Of a DNA stretch of 64,000 nucleotides, positions 29,860 to 39,384 are shown in pieces. How positions within the stretch are numbered: position 1 is the stretch's first letter; the number at the start of each line of letters is the position of its first letter. The translations under genes and the position numbers were made by a program. Under the pieces are notes generated by a model. That model made no database searches. It had not been told where the DNA came from and worked only from the letters and a program-made list of their open reading frames with translations. The stretch covers positions 1 to 64,000 of the forward strand of contig JANYLR010000082.1 in the NCBI GenBank assembly GCA_025363715.1. Reading direction: 5' to 3'. This DNA is from Holophagaceae bacterium (GTDB lineage: Bacteria; Acidobacteriota; Holophagae; Holophagales; Holophagaceae).

Positions 29860-30477
29860 GCCCAGCGCACGCTTCTTGCCCCTGGTCCGGATCTTACCCG
29901 ACCTCCCTTTCCCATCCGAGACAGTCCCCAATGAAGCCATTTCGAACTCACCCCAAAGCCGGAAAATGCCTTCTGAGCCAAGGCTGATGGCATCCCCGAC
30001 ATGCCTCTGCGCCCCACAAGACGATGCTTAATATTACGAGGCAAGCACCAGCAGGACTCTAAGTCAAAAGCACGCGGGCAGTCCGGCCGAGAATCGGCTG
30101 TTGCAAGAACCGGATATTTGTTAATTAGCCTTAAAAAATCTTCAGGTCCTCTAGGCCGCGGGCATTCACTGGTCCACCACTGGGGCCACTTTGACCCAGC
30201 CTCGGGGGGCCTTGGCGCACTCGGTTTCTCCCCAGGCAAGAGGACTGCCAGCACCTTGAACGTCAGCAGAGTTAGGTTGAATTTTCGAATCAATAAGTGA
30301 ATTTATCTTGCTGGAAGTCAAAATACCCCTTAGAGTCCTGTTCATCCCTCACCTCTGCTTCACCCAACAAAAGTTCATCGCAAGTTCCACCCCCCCCCCA
30401 GAGCAGCTCGTTTCGAGATTGCTCACCTTCTCCCTAGCGCCACACCAACCCTGTGGCCCAATTGACAGGAGCTACAC
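29860..30477. other. 618-base intergenic region before the porin gene
   Basis: This gap must carry the promoter and operators of the porin-liv unit. It contains an AT-rich stretch at 30117-30140 and another at 30285-30315, and a homopolymer of ten C at about 30391-30400. I searched for TGGCAC-N5-TTGC-type sigma-54 sites and found none with both GG and GC at correct spacing. No gene is supported; the short ORFs lack ribosome sites and family features. Confidence 0.4.
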
Positions 30478-31782
30478 ATGGCTCAGAGTCGGTTCACGAG
30501 AAGGATGCTCACGGCATCCCTCTTCACCCTCCCCTTCGCACTGGTGGCTGCGGACGCCCCCGGGATGTTCAAGGTTCCGGGCACCAGCACGAGCATGAAG
30601 ATCTACGGGTTCGCCGAACTCAACGGCACCTACGACATGGGGACGCGCAACTCGGACATTGACGACTTCGACTGGGCGTCCTTCCTCCCCACCCAGCCCT
30701 TCGACAAGTCCTCCAAAAACCCCTCAGGTTCCCCTGCCAACCAGATGTACCTGACCCTCCGCACCTCCCGGATCGGGATCATGACCACGACCCCCAGCAG
30801 CCTGGGCGACATCGTGGCCGTGGTGGAAGCGGACTTCAACTCCCCGTCCCCCTCCAACTTCTCCAGCCCCGCCACCACCAATGGCAACACCTTCCGCCTT
30901 CGCAAGGCCTACGGCCAGATCGGCGGCTTCCTCTTCGGCCAGACCTGGTCCACTTTCTTTGATGGCGATTCCGTGCCGGACGGCGTGGACTTCAATCCCG
31001 TGGCCTCGGCCAACGCCACCCGCCAGGGCATGCTCGCCTACACGTGGCATCCCTCGAAGGAAGCCTCCTTCACCCTGGCCGTGGAAGCCCCCTTCAACCG
31101 CATGTTCCAGGGCCAGTCGGGACGCGTGGTCATCCAGGATGCGGGCGAGAACTACGCCGGCGATTCCTATGCCACCACCCCTGACCTCATCGGCAACTAC
31201 ACCTACAGCGACAAGTGGGGCCACGTGTCCCTCCGCGGTGTGGCCATGGAGTACAAGAATCTCAACCACAGCGCCAACGGCTTCGGCGGCGCCCTCTCCG
31301 GCCACTTCAACATCGGCAATGACAGCCTGGTCTGGAGCGTGCAGGGTGGCAACGGCATCGGCCGCTACATGCTCGGCAGCCTCCTCCAGAGCGCCCTCGA
31401 CGACGGCAAGCAGATCAACCTCTGGAAGGCCATGGGCTACCACGTGGGCTACACCCACGTATGGAACGCCGACTGGCGGAGCAATATTGTCGCCAGCCGC
31501 GTGAGCTTCACCGATCCCGGCTCCGGCACCCCCGGCGTGTCCCTGAACCGGTGGCTGCAGAACTATTCGGGCTACTGGGGTCCCGACGGCCAGCCCAACA
31601 AGACCCTCGACAACTACATGATCAATACCTTCTACAACATCTCCAAGACCGTCTACTGCGGCTTCGAATACAACTGGGGCAAGCGCACGACCATGGACAC
31701 CTACACGGGCGCCGTGGCCGGACCTGCCAACGAAGGCACCCAGAAGCGAATCAACTTCGTCTTCCGGGCCAGCTTCTTCTAG
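30478..31782 (+). CDS. DcaP-like outer-membrane porin
   Basis: A 434-residue outer-membrane protein: a signal peptide (cleavage near LVAADA), then alternating beta-strand pattern with aromatic girdles (SMKIYGFAELNGTYDMG, NQMYLTLRTSRIGIMTT, FRLRKAYGQIGGFLFGQTWSTFFD) and a terminal Phe needed for insertion by the BAM complex. The strand sequence FGQTWSTFxD is typical of the trimeric DcaP family, which passes negatively charged small solutes. AGGAG stands before ATG. Its place directly ahead of livJ suggests it is the outer-membrane entry for the same substrates. Confidence 0.85.
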   Translation: MAQSRFTRRMLTASLFTLPFALVAADAPGMFKVPGTSTSMKIYGFAELNGTYDMGTRNSDIDDFDWASFLPTQPFDKSSKNPSGSPANQMYLTLRTSRIGIMTTTPSSLGDIVAVVEADFNSPSPSNFSSPATTNGNTFRLRKAYGQIGGFLFGQTWSTFFDGDSVPDGVDFNPVASANATRQGMLAYTWHPSKEASFTLAVEAPFNRMFQGQSGRVVIQDAGENYAGDSYATTPDLIGNYTYSDKWGHVSLRGVAMEYKNLNHSANGFGGALSGHFNIGNDSLVWSVQGGNGIGRYMLGSLLQSALDDGKQINLWKAMGYHVGYTHVWNADWRSNIVASRVSFTDPGSGTPGVSLNRWLQNYSGYWGPDGQPNKTLDNYMINTFYNISKTVYCGFEYNWGKRTTMDTYTGAVAGPANEGTQKRINFVFRASFF

Positions 31783-31830
31783 ACCGGGGCACCCTGTGGA
31801 CCCCTTCAACCTTTCCATTACGGAGGCACT

Positions 31831-32958
31831 ATGAAGAAATCCTATCTGGTGGCCCTGGCCATCGTCGCAGGTACCGCGCTCTCCTTCATGGGGTGCGACA
31901 AGAACAAGAATGTGGTCGTGGGCGGTGTCGCCCCGCTGACCGGCGAGGCCGCCACCTTCGGCGCATCCACCAAGAACGGCTATGACCTGGCCGTTGCCGA
32001 GTGGAATGCCAAGGGCGGCGTGCTGGGCAAGCAGGTCCAGCTGGTCTTCGCCGACGACAAGGGCGATCCCGCCGAGGGCGCCACCGTCTTCACGAAGCTC
32101 ATCGAGCAGGACAAGGCCTGCGCGGTGCTCGGCACCGTCATGTCCAAGGTCTCCCTGGCCGGCGCTCCCATCTGTCAGAACGCCAAGATCCCCATGATCG
32201 CCACCGCGTCGACCAATCCCAAGGTCACGGGCGTGGGGAACTATGTCTTCCGCGCCTGCTTCATCGATCCCTTCCAGGGCACGGTGGGCGCCAAGTTCGC
32301 CTTTGACGATCTGAAGGCCAAGAAGGCTGCCTGCCTCTTCGACGTGGGCAACGACTACACCAAGGGCCTGTCCGAGTTCTTCAAGGCCAAGTTCGTCGCC
32401 CTGGGTGGCGAGGTCGTCGGCTTCGAGGGCCATGCCACCGGAACCTCCGACTTCAAGGCCCAGCTGACCAAGGTCCTCGCCAGCAAGCCTGACGTGCTCT
32501 ATGTCTCCGACTACTACGCTGACGTGGCGATCATCGCCAAGCAGGCCCGGGAACTCGGCTTCAAGGGGCCCCTGGTGGGCGGTGATGGCTGGGATTCCCC
32601 CAAGCTGACCGAGATCGCCGGTTCGGCCATCGAGGGCTGCTTCTTCACCAACCACTACGCCAAGGAAGACAAGTCCCCCATCGTCCAGGAATTCGTCAAG
32701 AAATACTCCGAGAAGTACAAGGCTTCCCCCGACGCCCTCGCGGCGCTGGCCTACGACGCAGCCAACATCATGCTGGACGCCATCAAGCGCGCCGGCTCCA
32801 CGGACGGCGCCGCCATCCAGGGAGCCATGGCCAAGACCGACCTCCGCGTCGTCACGGGCCAGGTGAAGTTCGACGGTGAACGCAACCCTGTGAAGTCCGC
32901 CGTCATCATCGAGATCAAGGGCGGCCAGCAGGTCTACAAGACCACTGTCGCTCCGTAA
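31831..32958 (+). CDS. livJ: branched-chain amino-acid ABC transporter substrate-binding lipoprotein
   Basis: A 375-residue periplasmic receptor of the Leu/Ile/Val-binding family (type I fold). The signal ends in LSFMGC, so it is likely lipid-anchored. Family marks are VVGGVAPLTGEAATFG, NGYDLAVAEWNAKGGVLGKQVQLVF and AYDAANIMLDAIKRAG. GGAGG precedes ATG. It is the first gene of a complete liv transporter; a G/C hairpin separates it from livH, which may let the receptor be made in excess. Substrate could be branched-chain amino acids or other amides. Confidence 0.94.
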   Translation: MKKSYLVALAIVAGTALSFMGCDKNKNVVVGGVAPLTGEAATFGASTKNGYDLAVAEWNAKGGVLGKQVQLVFADDKGDPAEGATVFTKLIEQDKACAVLGTVMSKVSLAGAPICQNAKIPMIATASTNPKVTGVGNYVFRACFIDPFQGTVGAKFAFDDLKAKKAACLFDVGNDYTKGLSEFFKAKFVALGGEVVGFEGHATGTSDFKAQLTKVLASKPDVLYVSDYYADVAIIAKQARELGFKGPLVGGDGWDSPKLTEIAGSAIEGCFFTNHYAKEDKSPIVQEFVKKYSEKYKASPDALAALAYDAANIMLDAIKRAGSTDGAAIQGAMAKTDLRVVTGQVKFDGERNPVKSAVIIEIKGGQQVYKTTVAP

Positions 32959-32979
32959 AGCAGAGCTGTCCTGTTCCAA

Positions 32980-33002
32980 GGGGGGGGCTCTGGCCCCCCC
33001 CC
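32980..33002 (+). terminator. intercistronic hairpin between livJ and livH
   Basis: Eight G (32980-32987) face nine C (32994-33002) around a six-base loop, 22 bases after the livJ stop. No T-run follows, so it is not a full terminator. Such hairpins after receptor genes commonly slow 3' exonucleases or stop a fraction of transcripts, raising receptor over permease levels. Confidence 0.55.
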
Positions 33003-33024
33003 AACGAAAGAAAGAGGTCCCCAG

Positions 33025-33933
33025 ATGGAGTCCATCTTCAGCCCGCAACAGATCGTGAATGGTCTTCAGCTGGGAGCGATCTATGCGCTCATCGCGCTTG
33101 GCTACACCATGGTGTACGGCATCGTGCGCCTCATCAACTTCGCCCACGGCGATTTCTTCATGGTCGGGGCCTATGCGGCCTTTGGCTCGTTCTTCATGTT
33201 CAATGTCTTCCTTCCCCGCGGCAATGGACTCGCCTTCATCGTCCTGATCCTCGCCATGGCCGCCGGCGGCGCCATCGCCGTCCTCACTGATCACTTCGCC
33301 TACAAACCACTTCGGTACAAGCCGAAGCTGTCTTCCCTCGTGACCGCCATCGGCGTGTCTATGTTGCTTGAGTACGCCTTTTCAGCCATTCCCATGATCG
33401 GCCCTTCGCCCCGGGGCTTCCCGGAGATCCTGCCTAAGAAGATGTACCACTTTGGCTCTGCGGAAGTATCCAACTACGTGATCGTCGATCTGGCCGTAGC
33501 CGCAGTGCTCATGATCGGCCTGACCTTCCTCATCCAGCGCACCTCCCTGGGCAAAGCCATGCGTGCCGTTTCCCAGGACAAGGATGCTGCCCGGCTCATG
33601 GGGATCAATGTCGACCGGATCATCTCCCTCACCTTCCTCATCGGCGGCGCCTTCGCCGGCGCTGCTGGGCTCCTTGCCGGACTTACCTATCCGAGAATCC
33701 AGCCCTACATGGGCATCCTGCCTGGCTTGAAGGCCTTCATCGCCGCCGTGCTGGGGGGCATCGGAAGCATCCCTGGAGCCGTGCTCGGGGCCTTCATCAT
33801 GGGAATCGCTGAAACCTGCGCCACTGCCTACAACTCGCTTCTGGGAGAGGGGATCGCCTTCGTGATTCTCATCGTCGTCCTCCTATTGAGGCCCAGTGGC
33901 ATTTTCGGCGAAAAAACGGCCGACAAGATCTAG
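33025..33933 (+). CDS. livH: branched-chain amino-acid ABC transporter permease LivH
   Basis: A 302-residue inner-membrane permease with about eight helices. The N-terminal IVNGLQLGAIYALIALGYTMVYGI and the LINFAHGDFFMVGAYAA segment are the LivH signature, and GKAMRAVSQDKDAARLMGIN is the cytoplasmic coupling loop that meets the ATPases. An 11-base gap leads to livM. Ribosome site AGAGG lies upstream. Confidence 0.95.
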   Translation: MESIFSPQQIVNGLQLGAIYALIALGYTMVYGIVRLINFAHGDFFMVGAYAAFGSFFMFNVFLPRGNGLAFIVLILAMAAGGAIAVLTDHFAYKPLRYKPKLSSLVTAIGVSMLLEYAFSAIPMIGPSPRGFPEILPKKMYHFGSAEVSNYVIVDLAVAAVLMIGLTFLIQRTSLGKAMRAVSQDKDAARLMGINVDRIISLTFLIGGAFAGAAGLLAGLTYPRIQPYMGILPGLKAFIAAVLGGIGSIPGAVLGAFIMGIAETCATAYNSLLGEGIAFVILIVVLLLRPSGIFGEKTADKI

Positions 33934-33943
33934 GGGGACTGGC

Positions 33944-34939
33944 ATGGACAAGTTAAAAAGTTTGAAACTGCTGATGGCAGGATTGATTTTCTACTTGATC
34001 GTTCAAATCCTTAGCGCCGTCGGGGTTCTGAACGGCTACTTCATGGTGATCATCAACCGGTCCCTCGTGTTCGTGATCCTCGCGGTTTCGCTCAACCTCA
34101 TCAACGGTGTCACCGGACAATTCTCCCTTGGGCACATGGGCTTCGCCGCCGTGGGAGCCTATGCCTCGGGCTCCATCACCACCCTCATTTTCAAACTCTC
34201 GCCCCACCATCCCCAGGATGCGGTGGTGTTCCTGATCGCGATCATCGTCGGCGGGTTTTTCGCCGCTCTGGCCGGATTTCTGATCGGGTTCCCTTCCCTC
34301 CGACTCAAAGGAGATTACCTGGCCATCGTGACCTTGGGGTTCGGGGAGATCATCCGCACCATTCTGAACAATATCCCCGCCGTGGGCGGCCCCCGTGGTC
34401 TTCTTGGCATCCCCAAATTCTCCAATTTCACCGTCATCTTCCTCTTCACGCTGGGCACCATCATCCTCATCCGCAATCTTGTCCAGTCCTCCATCGGCCG
34501 AACCATGATCTCGATTCGCGAGAATGAGCTGGCCAGCGAACTGGTCGGCGTTGATACCACGAAATACAAAGTCCTTGGTTTCGTCGTTGGCGCCTTCTTC
34601 GCGGGCATCGGTGGCGGCCTTCTGGCGCATCTGCTCCAGATCGCTCATCCAACCCAGTACGGGTTCTACGCCTCGGCCCTGATCCTCATCATGGTGTATG
34701 TGGGAGGCATCGGATCCTTGACGGGATCCATCGTCGCGGCCTTCTCCCTCACCTTCCTCACGGAGGGCCTGCGAGTCGGCATCGACTGGTTGCGAGATAC
34801 GGTAGGCATTCCCATCGGAACCGAGTGGACCATGGTGATCTACGCCGTGCTCCTGATCCTCATCATGCTTTACAAGACGGAAGGCCTCATGGGCATGCGT
34901 GAATCCTCCATCCTGGTGATCAAGGAGAAACAGGGATGA
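33944..34939 (+). CDS. livM: branched-chain amino-acid ABC transporter permease LivM
   Basis: A 331-residue permease, partner of LivH. Marks are LNLINGVTGQFSLGHMGFAAVGAYASG and the coupling loop GRTMISIRENELASELVGVDTTKYK, followed by FVVGAFFAGIGGGLLAH. GGGGG upstream supports ATG 33944. Its stop TGA overlaps the livG start (ATGA at 34936-34939). Confidence 0.95.
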   Translation: MDKLKSLKLLMAGLIFYLIVQILSAVGVLNGYFMVIINRSLVFVILAVSLNLINGVTGQFSLGHMGFAAVGAYASGSITTLIFKLSPHHPQDAVVFLIAIIVGGFFAALAGFLIGFPSLRLKGDYLAIVTLGFGEIIRTILNNIPAVGGPRGLLGIPKFSNFTVIFLFTLGTIILIRNLVQSSIGRTMISIRENELASELVGVDTTKYKVLGFVVGAFFAGIGGGLLAHLLQIAHPTQYGFYASALILIMVYVGGIGSLTGSIVAAFSLTFLTEGLRVGIDWLRDTVGIPIGTEWTMVIYAVLLILIMLYKTEGLMGMRESSILVIKEKQG

Positions 34940-35712
34940 GCGCCCTCCTTTCCGTCCAGAACATGTCCCACTATTTCGGCGGGCTGAAAGCCGTGTCCGA
35001 ATTTTCCTTCGATGTGCCCGAGGGCGTCATCTACGGTCTCATCGGCCCCAACGGTTCAGGCAAGACCACCTGTTTCAACCTGATCACGGGGATCTATACC
35101 CCCACCCAGGGGAAGATCCTTTTCAAGGGGGAGGAGATCCAGGGCAACAAGCCATTCCGCATCGTCCACAAGGGCATCGCCCGCACCTTCCAGAACCTCC
35201 GCATCTTCAACAACCTCTCCGTCATCGATAACATCCGGGTGGCAAGGCACTTCACCACCCGCTCCGGGGTGTTCAGCACCCTCCTCCGCCTTCCGAGCTT
35301 CAAGCAGGAAGAGGAGAAGGTCCGGGAAGAGGCCATGAATCTCATCCAGCTCATGAACCTGCACTCGCGCGCCACGGAAATGGCCAAGAACCTACCTTAC
35401 GGGGAGTTGCGTAGGCTCGAAATCGCCAGGGCCCTGGCCACCAAGCCCAAGCTCATCCTCCTGGATGAACCCGCGGCCGGCATGAACCCCAAGGAGACTG
35501 AAGATCTGATGAGGCTCATCCAGCGTGTGAGGGATGAATTCAAGGTCACGATCTTCCTGATCGAACACCACATGAAATTCGTGACTGGGATCTGCGAGAA
35601 GGTGAAGGTCATCGATTTCGGAACCACCATCGCAGAGGGCCGGCCGGAGGATGTCGTCAAGGATCCCAAGGTCCTCGAGGCCTATCTCGGACGGAAGGCG
35701 GTCGTATGCTGA
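34936..35712 (+). CDS. livG: branched-chain amino-acid ABC transporter ATP-binding protein LivG
   Basis: A 258-residue ATPase with Walker A GPNGSGKTT, signature LPYGELRRLEIARALA (the usual LSGGQ replaced by LPYGE, normal for LivG), Walker B LILLDEPAAGMNP and the switch His in LIEHHM. It starts within the livM stop and its own stop overlaps the livF ATG by seven bases, so the three are translationally coupled. Confidence 0.96.
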   Translation: MSALLSVQNMSHYFGGLKAVSEFSFDVPEGVIYGLIGPNGSGKTTCFNLITGIYTPTQGKILFKGEEIQGNKPFRIVHKGIARTFQNLRIFNNLSVIDNIRVARHFTTRSGVFSTLLRLPSFKQEEEKVREEAMNLIQLMNLHSRATEMAKNLPYGELRRLEIARALATKPKLILLDEPAAGMNPKETEDLMRLIQRVRDEFKVTIFLIEHHMKFVTGICEKVKVIDFGTTIAEGRPEDVVKDPKVLEAYLGRKAVVC

Positions 35713-36410
35713 GCGTCAAGAATCTCAAAGTCACCTATGGCAGCATTGCAGCCATTTCGGATGTGTCCTTCGAAGTTCCGGAAGGGAAAATCGTTTGCCT
35801 CATCGGGGCGAACGGCGCGGGCAAGACCACCACACTGAGGGCCGTCAGTGGGCTTGTGGCGCCATCGGCTGGCACAGTGACCTTCAAGGGTGCTGATATC
35901 ACGGGAGCCCCAGCGCACAAGCTGGTGGGCCTGGGTATGTCCCATGTGCCCGAGGGAAGGCGGATCTTCCCCATCCTGACCGTGAAGGAGAACCTCGAAC
36001 TCGCCGCCTGGACCATCAAAGACAAGACCGAGGTGAAGCGACGCCTGGAAGAAGTCTATGAAATGTTCCCCCGGATCAAAGACCGCATTGGCCAGTTGGG
36101 AGGCACCCTTTCCGGCGGCGAACAGCAGATGCTGGCCGTGGGGCGTGCCATGGTCACCGGTGGGGATATTCTTCTGCTGGATGAACCCAGCATGGGCCTG
36201 GCCCCTGTCCTGGTGGACGAAATTTTCGATAAAATCATCGCCATCAACAAGAAAGGGACAACCGTTCTCCTGGTCGAACAGAATGCCAGCGAGGCCTTGG
36301 AGATCTCCGACTTCGCCTATGTCCTCGAGGTTGGCTACAGCACCATCTCTGGACCAGCCAAAGAGATCGCTGCCGATGCCAGGGTTCGCGAAGCCTATCT
36401 CGGCGTCTGA
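35706..36410 (+). CDS. livF: branched-chain amino-acid ABC transporter ATP-binding protein LivF
   Basis: A 234-residue ATPase, the last gene of the transporter. Walker A GANGAGKTT, signature LSGGEQQMLAVGRAM, Walker B LLLDEPSMGLAP and switch LVEQNA are complete. The C-terminus REAYLGV is typical. It converges on the phosphate acyltransferase-butyrate kinase gene, with 44 bases between the stops and no strong terminator visible. Confidence 0.96.
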   Translation: MLSVKNLKVTYGSIAAISDVSFEVPEGKIVCLIGANGAGKTTTLRAVSGLVAPSAGTVTFKGADITGAPAHKLVGLGMSHVPEGRRIFPILTVKENLELAAWTIKDKTEVKRRLEEVYEMFPRIKDRIGQLGGTLSGGEQQMLAVGRAMVTGGDILLLDEPSMGLAPVLVDEIFDKIIAINKKGTTVLLVEQNASEALEISDFAYVLEVGYSTISGPAKEIAADARVREAYLGV

Positions 36411-36454
36411 AGGTAGGAACCCGGGCCCAGCCAAGACCTGCCAGCTCCCTTGCT

Positions 36455-38665
36455 TCAGTTTGAAGGTGGATAGTCCTTGGCGGCCTCCCGTCCCGACAGC
36501 ACCCGCAGGGCGCCCTTGGCCAGGGCCATCATTTCGTTCTCGCCGGGGTAGACCTTCACGTCGCAACCCAGGGCCGAGGTCAGCCGACAGAGTTCGCCTA
36601 CGAGCCGGGAGGAGCGGGCCATGCCGCCGGTGAGGAGGATGGCATCGAGGGGCGTACCTTCGAAGGCCGGCACCAGGCCCGTGATGGCCTTGGCGATCTG
36701 GTAGGTCATGGCCTCAAAGACCAGCCCGGCCTCGGCATCCCCAGCCTCCACCCGTCGCTCCACCTCCCGCAGATCCGAGGTGCCCAACAGGTCCACGAGG
36801 CCTCCGCGGCCCTTGTTCAGGAGCTTCAATTCGGCCTTGGTGTACTTGCCGGAGAAGCAGAGGTCGATGAGCTGGCCAGGAGGCAGGCTGCCCGTGCGCT
36901 GGGGCGAGAAGGGGCCTTCCCCATCCAGCCCGTTGTTCACATCGATGTAGCGGCCCTTGCGGTGGGCCCCCACGGTGATCCCGCCACCCATGTGGGCCAC
37001 GATGACATTGATGCGCTCGTAGAAGGTCTCATGCTCCTCGGCGTAGCGCCGGGCCGTGGCGATCTGATTGAGGGCATGGCTGATCACGCGGCGGGGCAGT
37101 TCCTTGAGGCCCGAGATCTTCACTTTGGGATCGGCCTCATCCACCACCACGGGATCCACGATGTAGGCTGGCTTGCCCGTACCGGCCACCAGTTCCGCGG
37201 CAATGAGGGCGCCCAGATTCGAGGCATGCTCACCGCGCCGCCCGGCTCTCAGGTCCTCCAGCATGGCGGGGCCGACGCTCCAGGTGCCGTGGGGGATGGG
37301 CCGCAGCAGACCGCCCCGCCCGGCGACGGCGTCGAGGTCTTCCAGGCCGAGGCCCTGGGCCGCCATTACCCGCAGCACGGCCTCCTTGCGGAAGGCGAAC
37401 TGCTCGGTGATGGGCCTGCCCTCGAAGCCCTTGAGGGCTTCGGCCGGATGCTGGATCTCCTCGCTGAAACGCTCCTCGTCGCCTTCGAAGATGGACGTCT
37501 TGGTGGAGGTAGAGCCGGGGTTCAGCACCAGCACGCGGTGGCGGCGGAAGAAGGTGTCCTTGGGCGTGCGTTGCCATTCGCCGTAGGCGTGTAGGCGCAT
37601 GACCGAGGCCTTCACCGCCAGGCGGATGTCCTCGGGCGTGCAGTCCATGGGCAGGTCCACGCCCTGGAACCGGAGGCCGAACATCACCGGAAACTTGCGG
37701 GCCCCCGGGAAGCGCGTGGCGTAGAGGTTGTAGAGCAGGTTGCCCATGTCCAGGTTGGGGCAGACGATCACGTTGGGGCCGCCCTCCCAGGGCAGGCCCT
37801 CCGCGTGGTAGAGGTCGGCGGAACGGCGGGAGAGGGCCACGCTCACCTTCACCTCGCCCCGGATGTGGATGCTGCCGTAGCGCGCCGAATGCTTGATGCG
37901 CTCGGCCAGGATCTCAGGCACCAGGTCGGCGGCCCGCCGCACCAGCTCGGGCGATGGCCCCTCGTCACTGCCACGGTTCGAGTAGGACACCATGGCGCAA
38001 CGGATCTCCGGCAGCACGTCCTCCGGGATGAGATCGCGGGCCACGGCGCAGGTGCCCACGGCCACTTCCGCCAGGGTGCGCGGGGTCATGCTGGCATTCA
38101 CGCCCACGTCACCGAACACCACGATGTTGTGGGGGTAGACCTCTTCGGGGTGTTCGTCGGGCAGCACGAAGACGCCGGTCTCGCAGGCCACACCCCGGTG
38201 GGCCAGCAGCTCCACCATGGGCCGAAAGAAGGCCTTGGGCTCGTGGATGGCGCCGCCCACCACCATGTCGGCATGGCCCAGTTTCACGGCCCAGATGCCG
38301 AAACGACCGGGCTCGGCGACGAGTTTCCGCGCAGCCTCGATGCACATGGGCCGCTCGTTGACCCGGCACCAGTCCAGGCAGGCCACGGCGAAAGCCTCGA
38401 TCAGATCGGGCCGCGAGGCCGGCTCCAGGTAGGCCGCCTCGGACAGGGTGTAGGCCACTCGGTCCGCGCCCAGATGGGCCAGCGCATGGGTGGCCAGGGC
38501 CCGCACCTCGGCCTCCGGGGCCAGGAAGACGGGCCGGATGAAGCGGCCCAGGAAGCAGGCGGCTTCGAGGGTCCGGGCATCCAGGGCCTCCGGGAACACC
38601 ACGGTGGGCCGGTTCCGGGGCTCCGCCAGCAGCCGGCTATCGAGGGAGGCTTCGATGTCAAACAT
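36455..38665 (-). CDS. phosphate acyltransferase-butyrate kinase fusion protein
   Basis: A 736-residue protein made of two enzymes normally encoded by separate genes. Residues about 1-350 are a phosphate acetyl/butyryltransferase domain (LGHADMVVGGAIHEPKAFF, VVFGDVGVNASMTPRTLAEVA, GPNVIVCPNLDMGNLLYNL). Residues about 377-725 are an ASKHA-fold butyrate kinase (VLNPGSTSTKTSIFEGDEE, GGLLRPIPHGTWSV, VIVAHMGGGITVGAHRKG, DAILLTGGMARS). Together they turn acyl-CoA, phosphate and ADP into acid, CoA and ATP. ATG 38665 has GGAG upstream. Acyl preference cannot be read from sequence. It is convergent with the liv operon, which fits energy gain from branched-chain amino acids. Confidence 0.92.
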   Translation of the reverse strand: MFDIEASLDSRLLAEPRNRPTVVFPEALDARTLEAACFLGRFIRPVFLAPEAEVRALATHALAHLGADRVAYTLSEAAYLEPASRPDLIEAFAVACLDWCRVNERPMCIEAARKLVAEPGRFGIWAVKLGHADMVVGGAIHEPKAFFRPMVELLAHRGVACETGVFVLPDEHPEEVYPHNIVVFGDVGVNASMTPRTLAEVAVGTCAVARDLIPEDVLPEIRCAMVSYSNRGSDEGPSPELVRRAADLVPEILAERIKHSARYGSIHIRGEVKVSVALSRRSADLYHAEGLPWEGGPNVIVCPNLDMGNLLYNLYATRFPGARKFPVMFGLRFQGVDLPMDCTPEDIRLAVKASVMRLHAYGEWQRTPKDTFFRRHRVLVLNPGSTSTKTSIFEGDEERFSEEIQHPAEALKGFEGRPITEQFAFRKEAVLRVMAAQGLGLEDLDAVAGRGGLLRPIPHGTWSVGPAMLEDLRAGRRGEHASNLGALIAAELVAGTGKPAYIVDPVVVDEADPKVKISGLKELPRRVISHALNQIATARRYAEEHETFYERINVIVAHMGGGITVGAHRKGRYIDVNNGLDGEGPFSPQRTGSLPPGQLIDLCFSGKYTKAELKLLNKGRGGLVDLLGTSDLREVERRVEAGDAEAGLVFEAMTYQIAKAITGLVPAFEGTPLDAILLTGGMARSSRLVGELCRLTSALGCDVKVYPGENEMMALAKGALRVLSGREAAKDYPPSN

Positions 38666-38742
38666 GGGACTCCAGTGGCCTTCGCAGGCCGAGTCTATCA
38701 GGGGCCATGCCGCTGTTTTCTACCTGTTGGTCACATTCCGGC

Positions 38743-39366
38743 TCAGTGGTCTGTCACGGTGGCCGATTCCACCCAGATCACCTCGCAGGAGCCATCCCCG
38801 GTATCCGTCCGCGTGAGGCTGCTGACCCAGTGCCAGCCATCCTTGCCCTCGGCCCGGATGAGCTGCCCCCGGAGCTCGACGACCTGTCCCGTCTTCACCG
38901 ACAGCAGGCGCCGTTTCACGGCATCGTTCGCCGGGATCATGTGCATGTTCGCGCTGTGGCTGATGATCTCGCCCGCGGGGATGGGCAGGAGGCCGGAGCT
39001 CCAGAAGTACCAACGGTCCTGCTGGCGGACGGTGATGGCTTCCAGAACCTTTGAATCGGACATGGGCCCCCAGCCCAGGGCGAAATCCACGGGGGACAGC
39101 TCCGCCGCCCGATCGAAGCGGTAGCGTTCCGTGCCCAGCACCCGGGCCCGGAGCTCGAAGCGGGCCAGAGGCGTGATCCGATGCTCCCGGTAGGTCCAGG
39201 AGCCCGGCGGCTGCGGCGTACCCTGGACAGGCTCCTGGGGCGCCAGGACGCCCGGGGGCTGGTCAAGGGGACGCCCCAGCCACCACCTGCCGCCCAGGAG
39301 GCCCGCCAGGGTCAAAAGCGCCAGGGTCCCCCAGCGTTCCCGGCACCATTCGAGCCATTCGTCCAT
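38743..39366 (-). CDS. hypothetical membrane-anchored protein
   Basis: A 207-residue protein with one N-terminal membrane helix (LALLTLAGLLGGRWWLG), a Pro-rich spacer and an extracytoplasmic domain. Segments such as YRFDRAAELSPVDFALGWGPMSD and SHSANMHMIPAN are conserved-looking and recall hypothetical proteins of other Gram-negative bacteria; function unknown to me. ATG 39366 is preferred over a TTG two codons earlier. It follows the Omp85-like gene by 18 bases on the same strand, so the two are probably cotranscribed. Confidence 0.72.
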   Translation of the reverse strand: MDEWLEWCRERWGTLALLTLAGLLGGRWWLGRPLDQPPGVLAPQEPVQGTPQPPGSWTYREHRITPLARFELRARVLGTERYRFDRAAELSPVDFALGWGPMSDSKVLEAITVRQQDRWYFWSSGLLPIPAGEIISHSANMHMIPANDAVKRRLLSVKTGQVVELRGQLIRAEGKDGWHWVSSLTRTDTGDGSCEVIWVESATVTDH

Positions 39367-39384
39367 CCCCAAGGCTACCCTGGC

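Noticed and set aside
30724-33294. 856-codon minus-strand frame across porin and livJ
   Set aside because: It spans two real genes and their gap on the other strand, with His/Gly/Asp-rich composition typical of GC-rich antisense.
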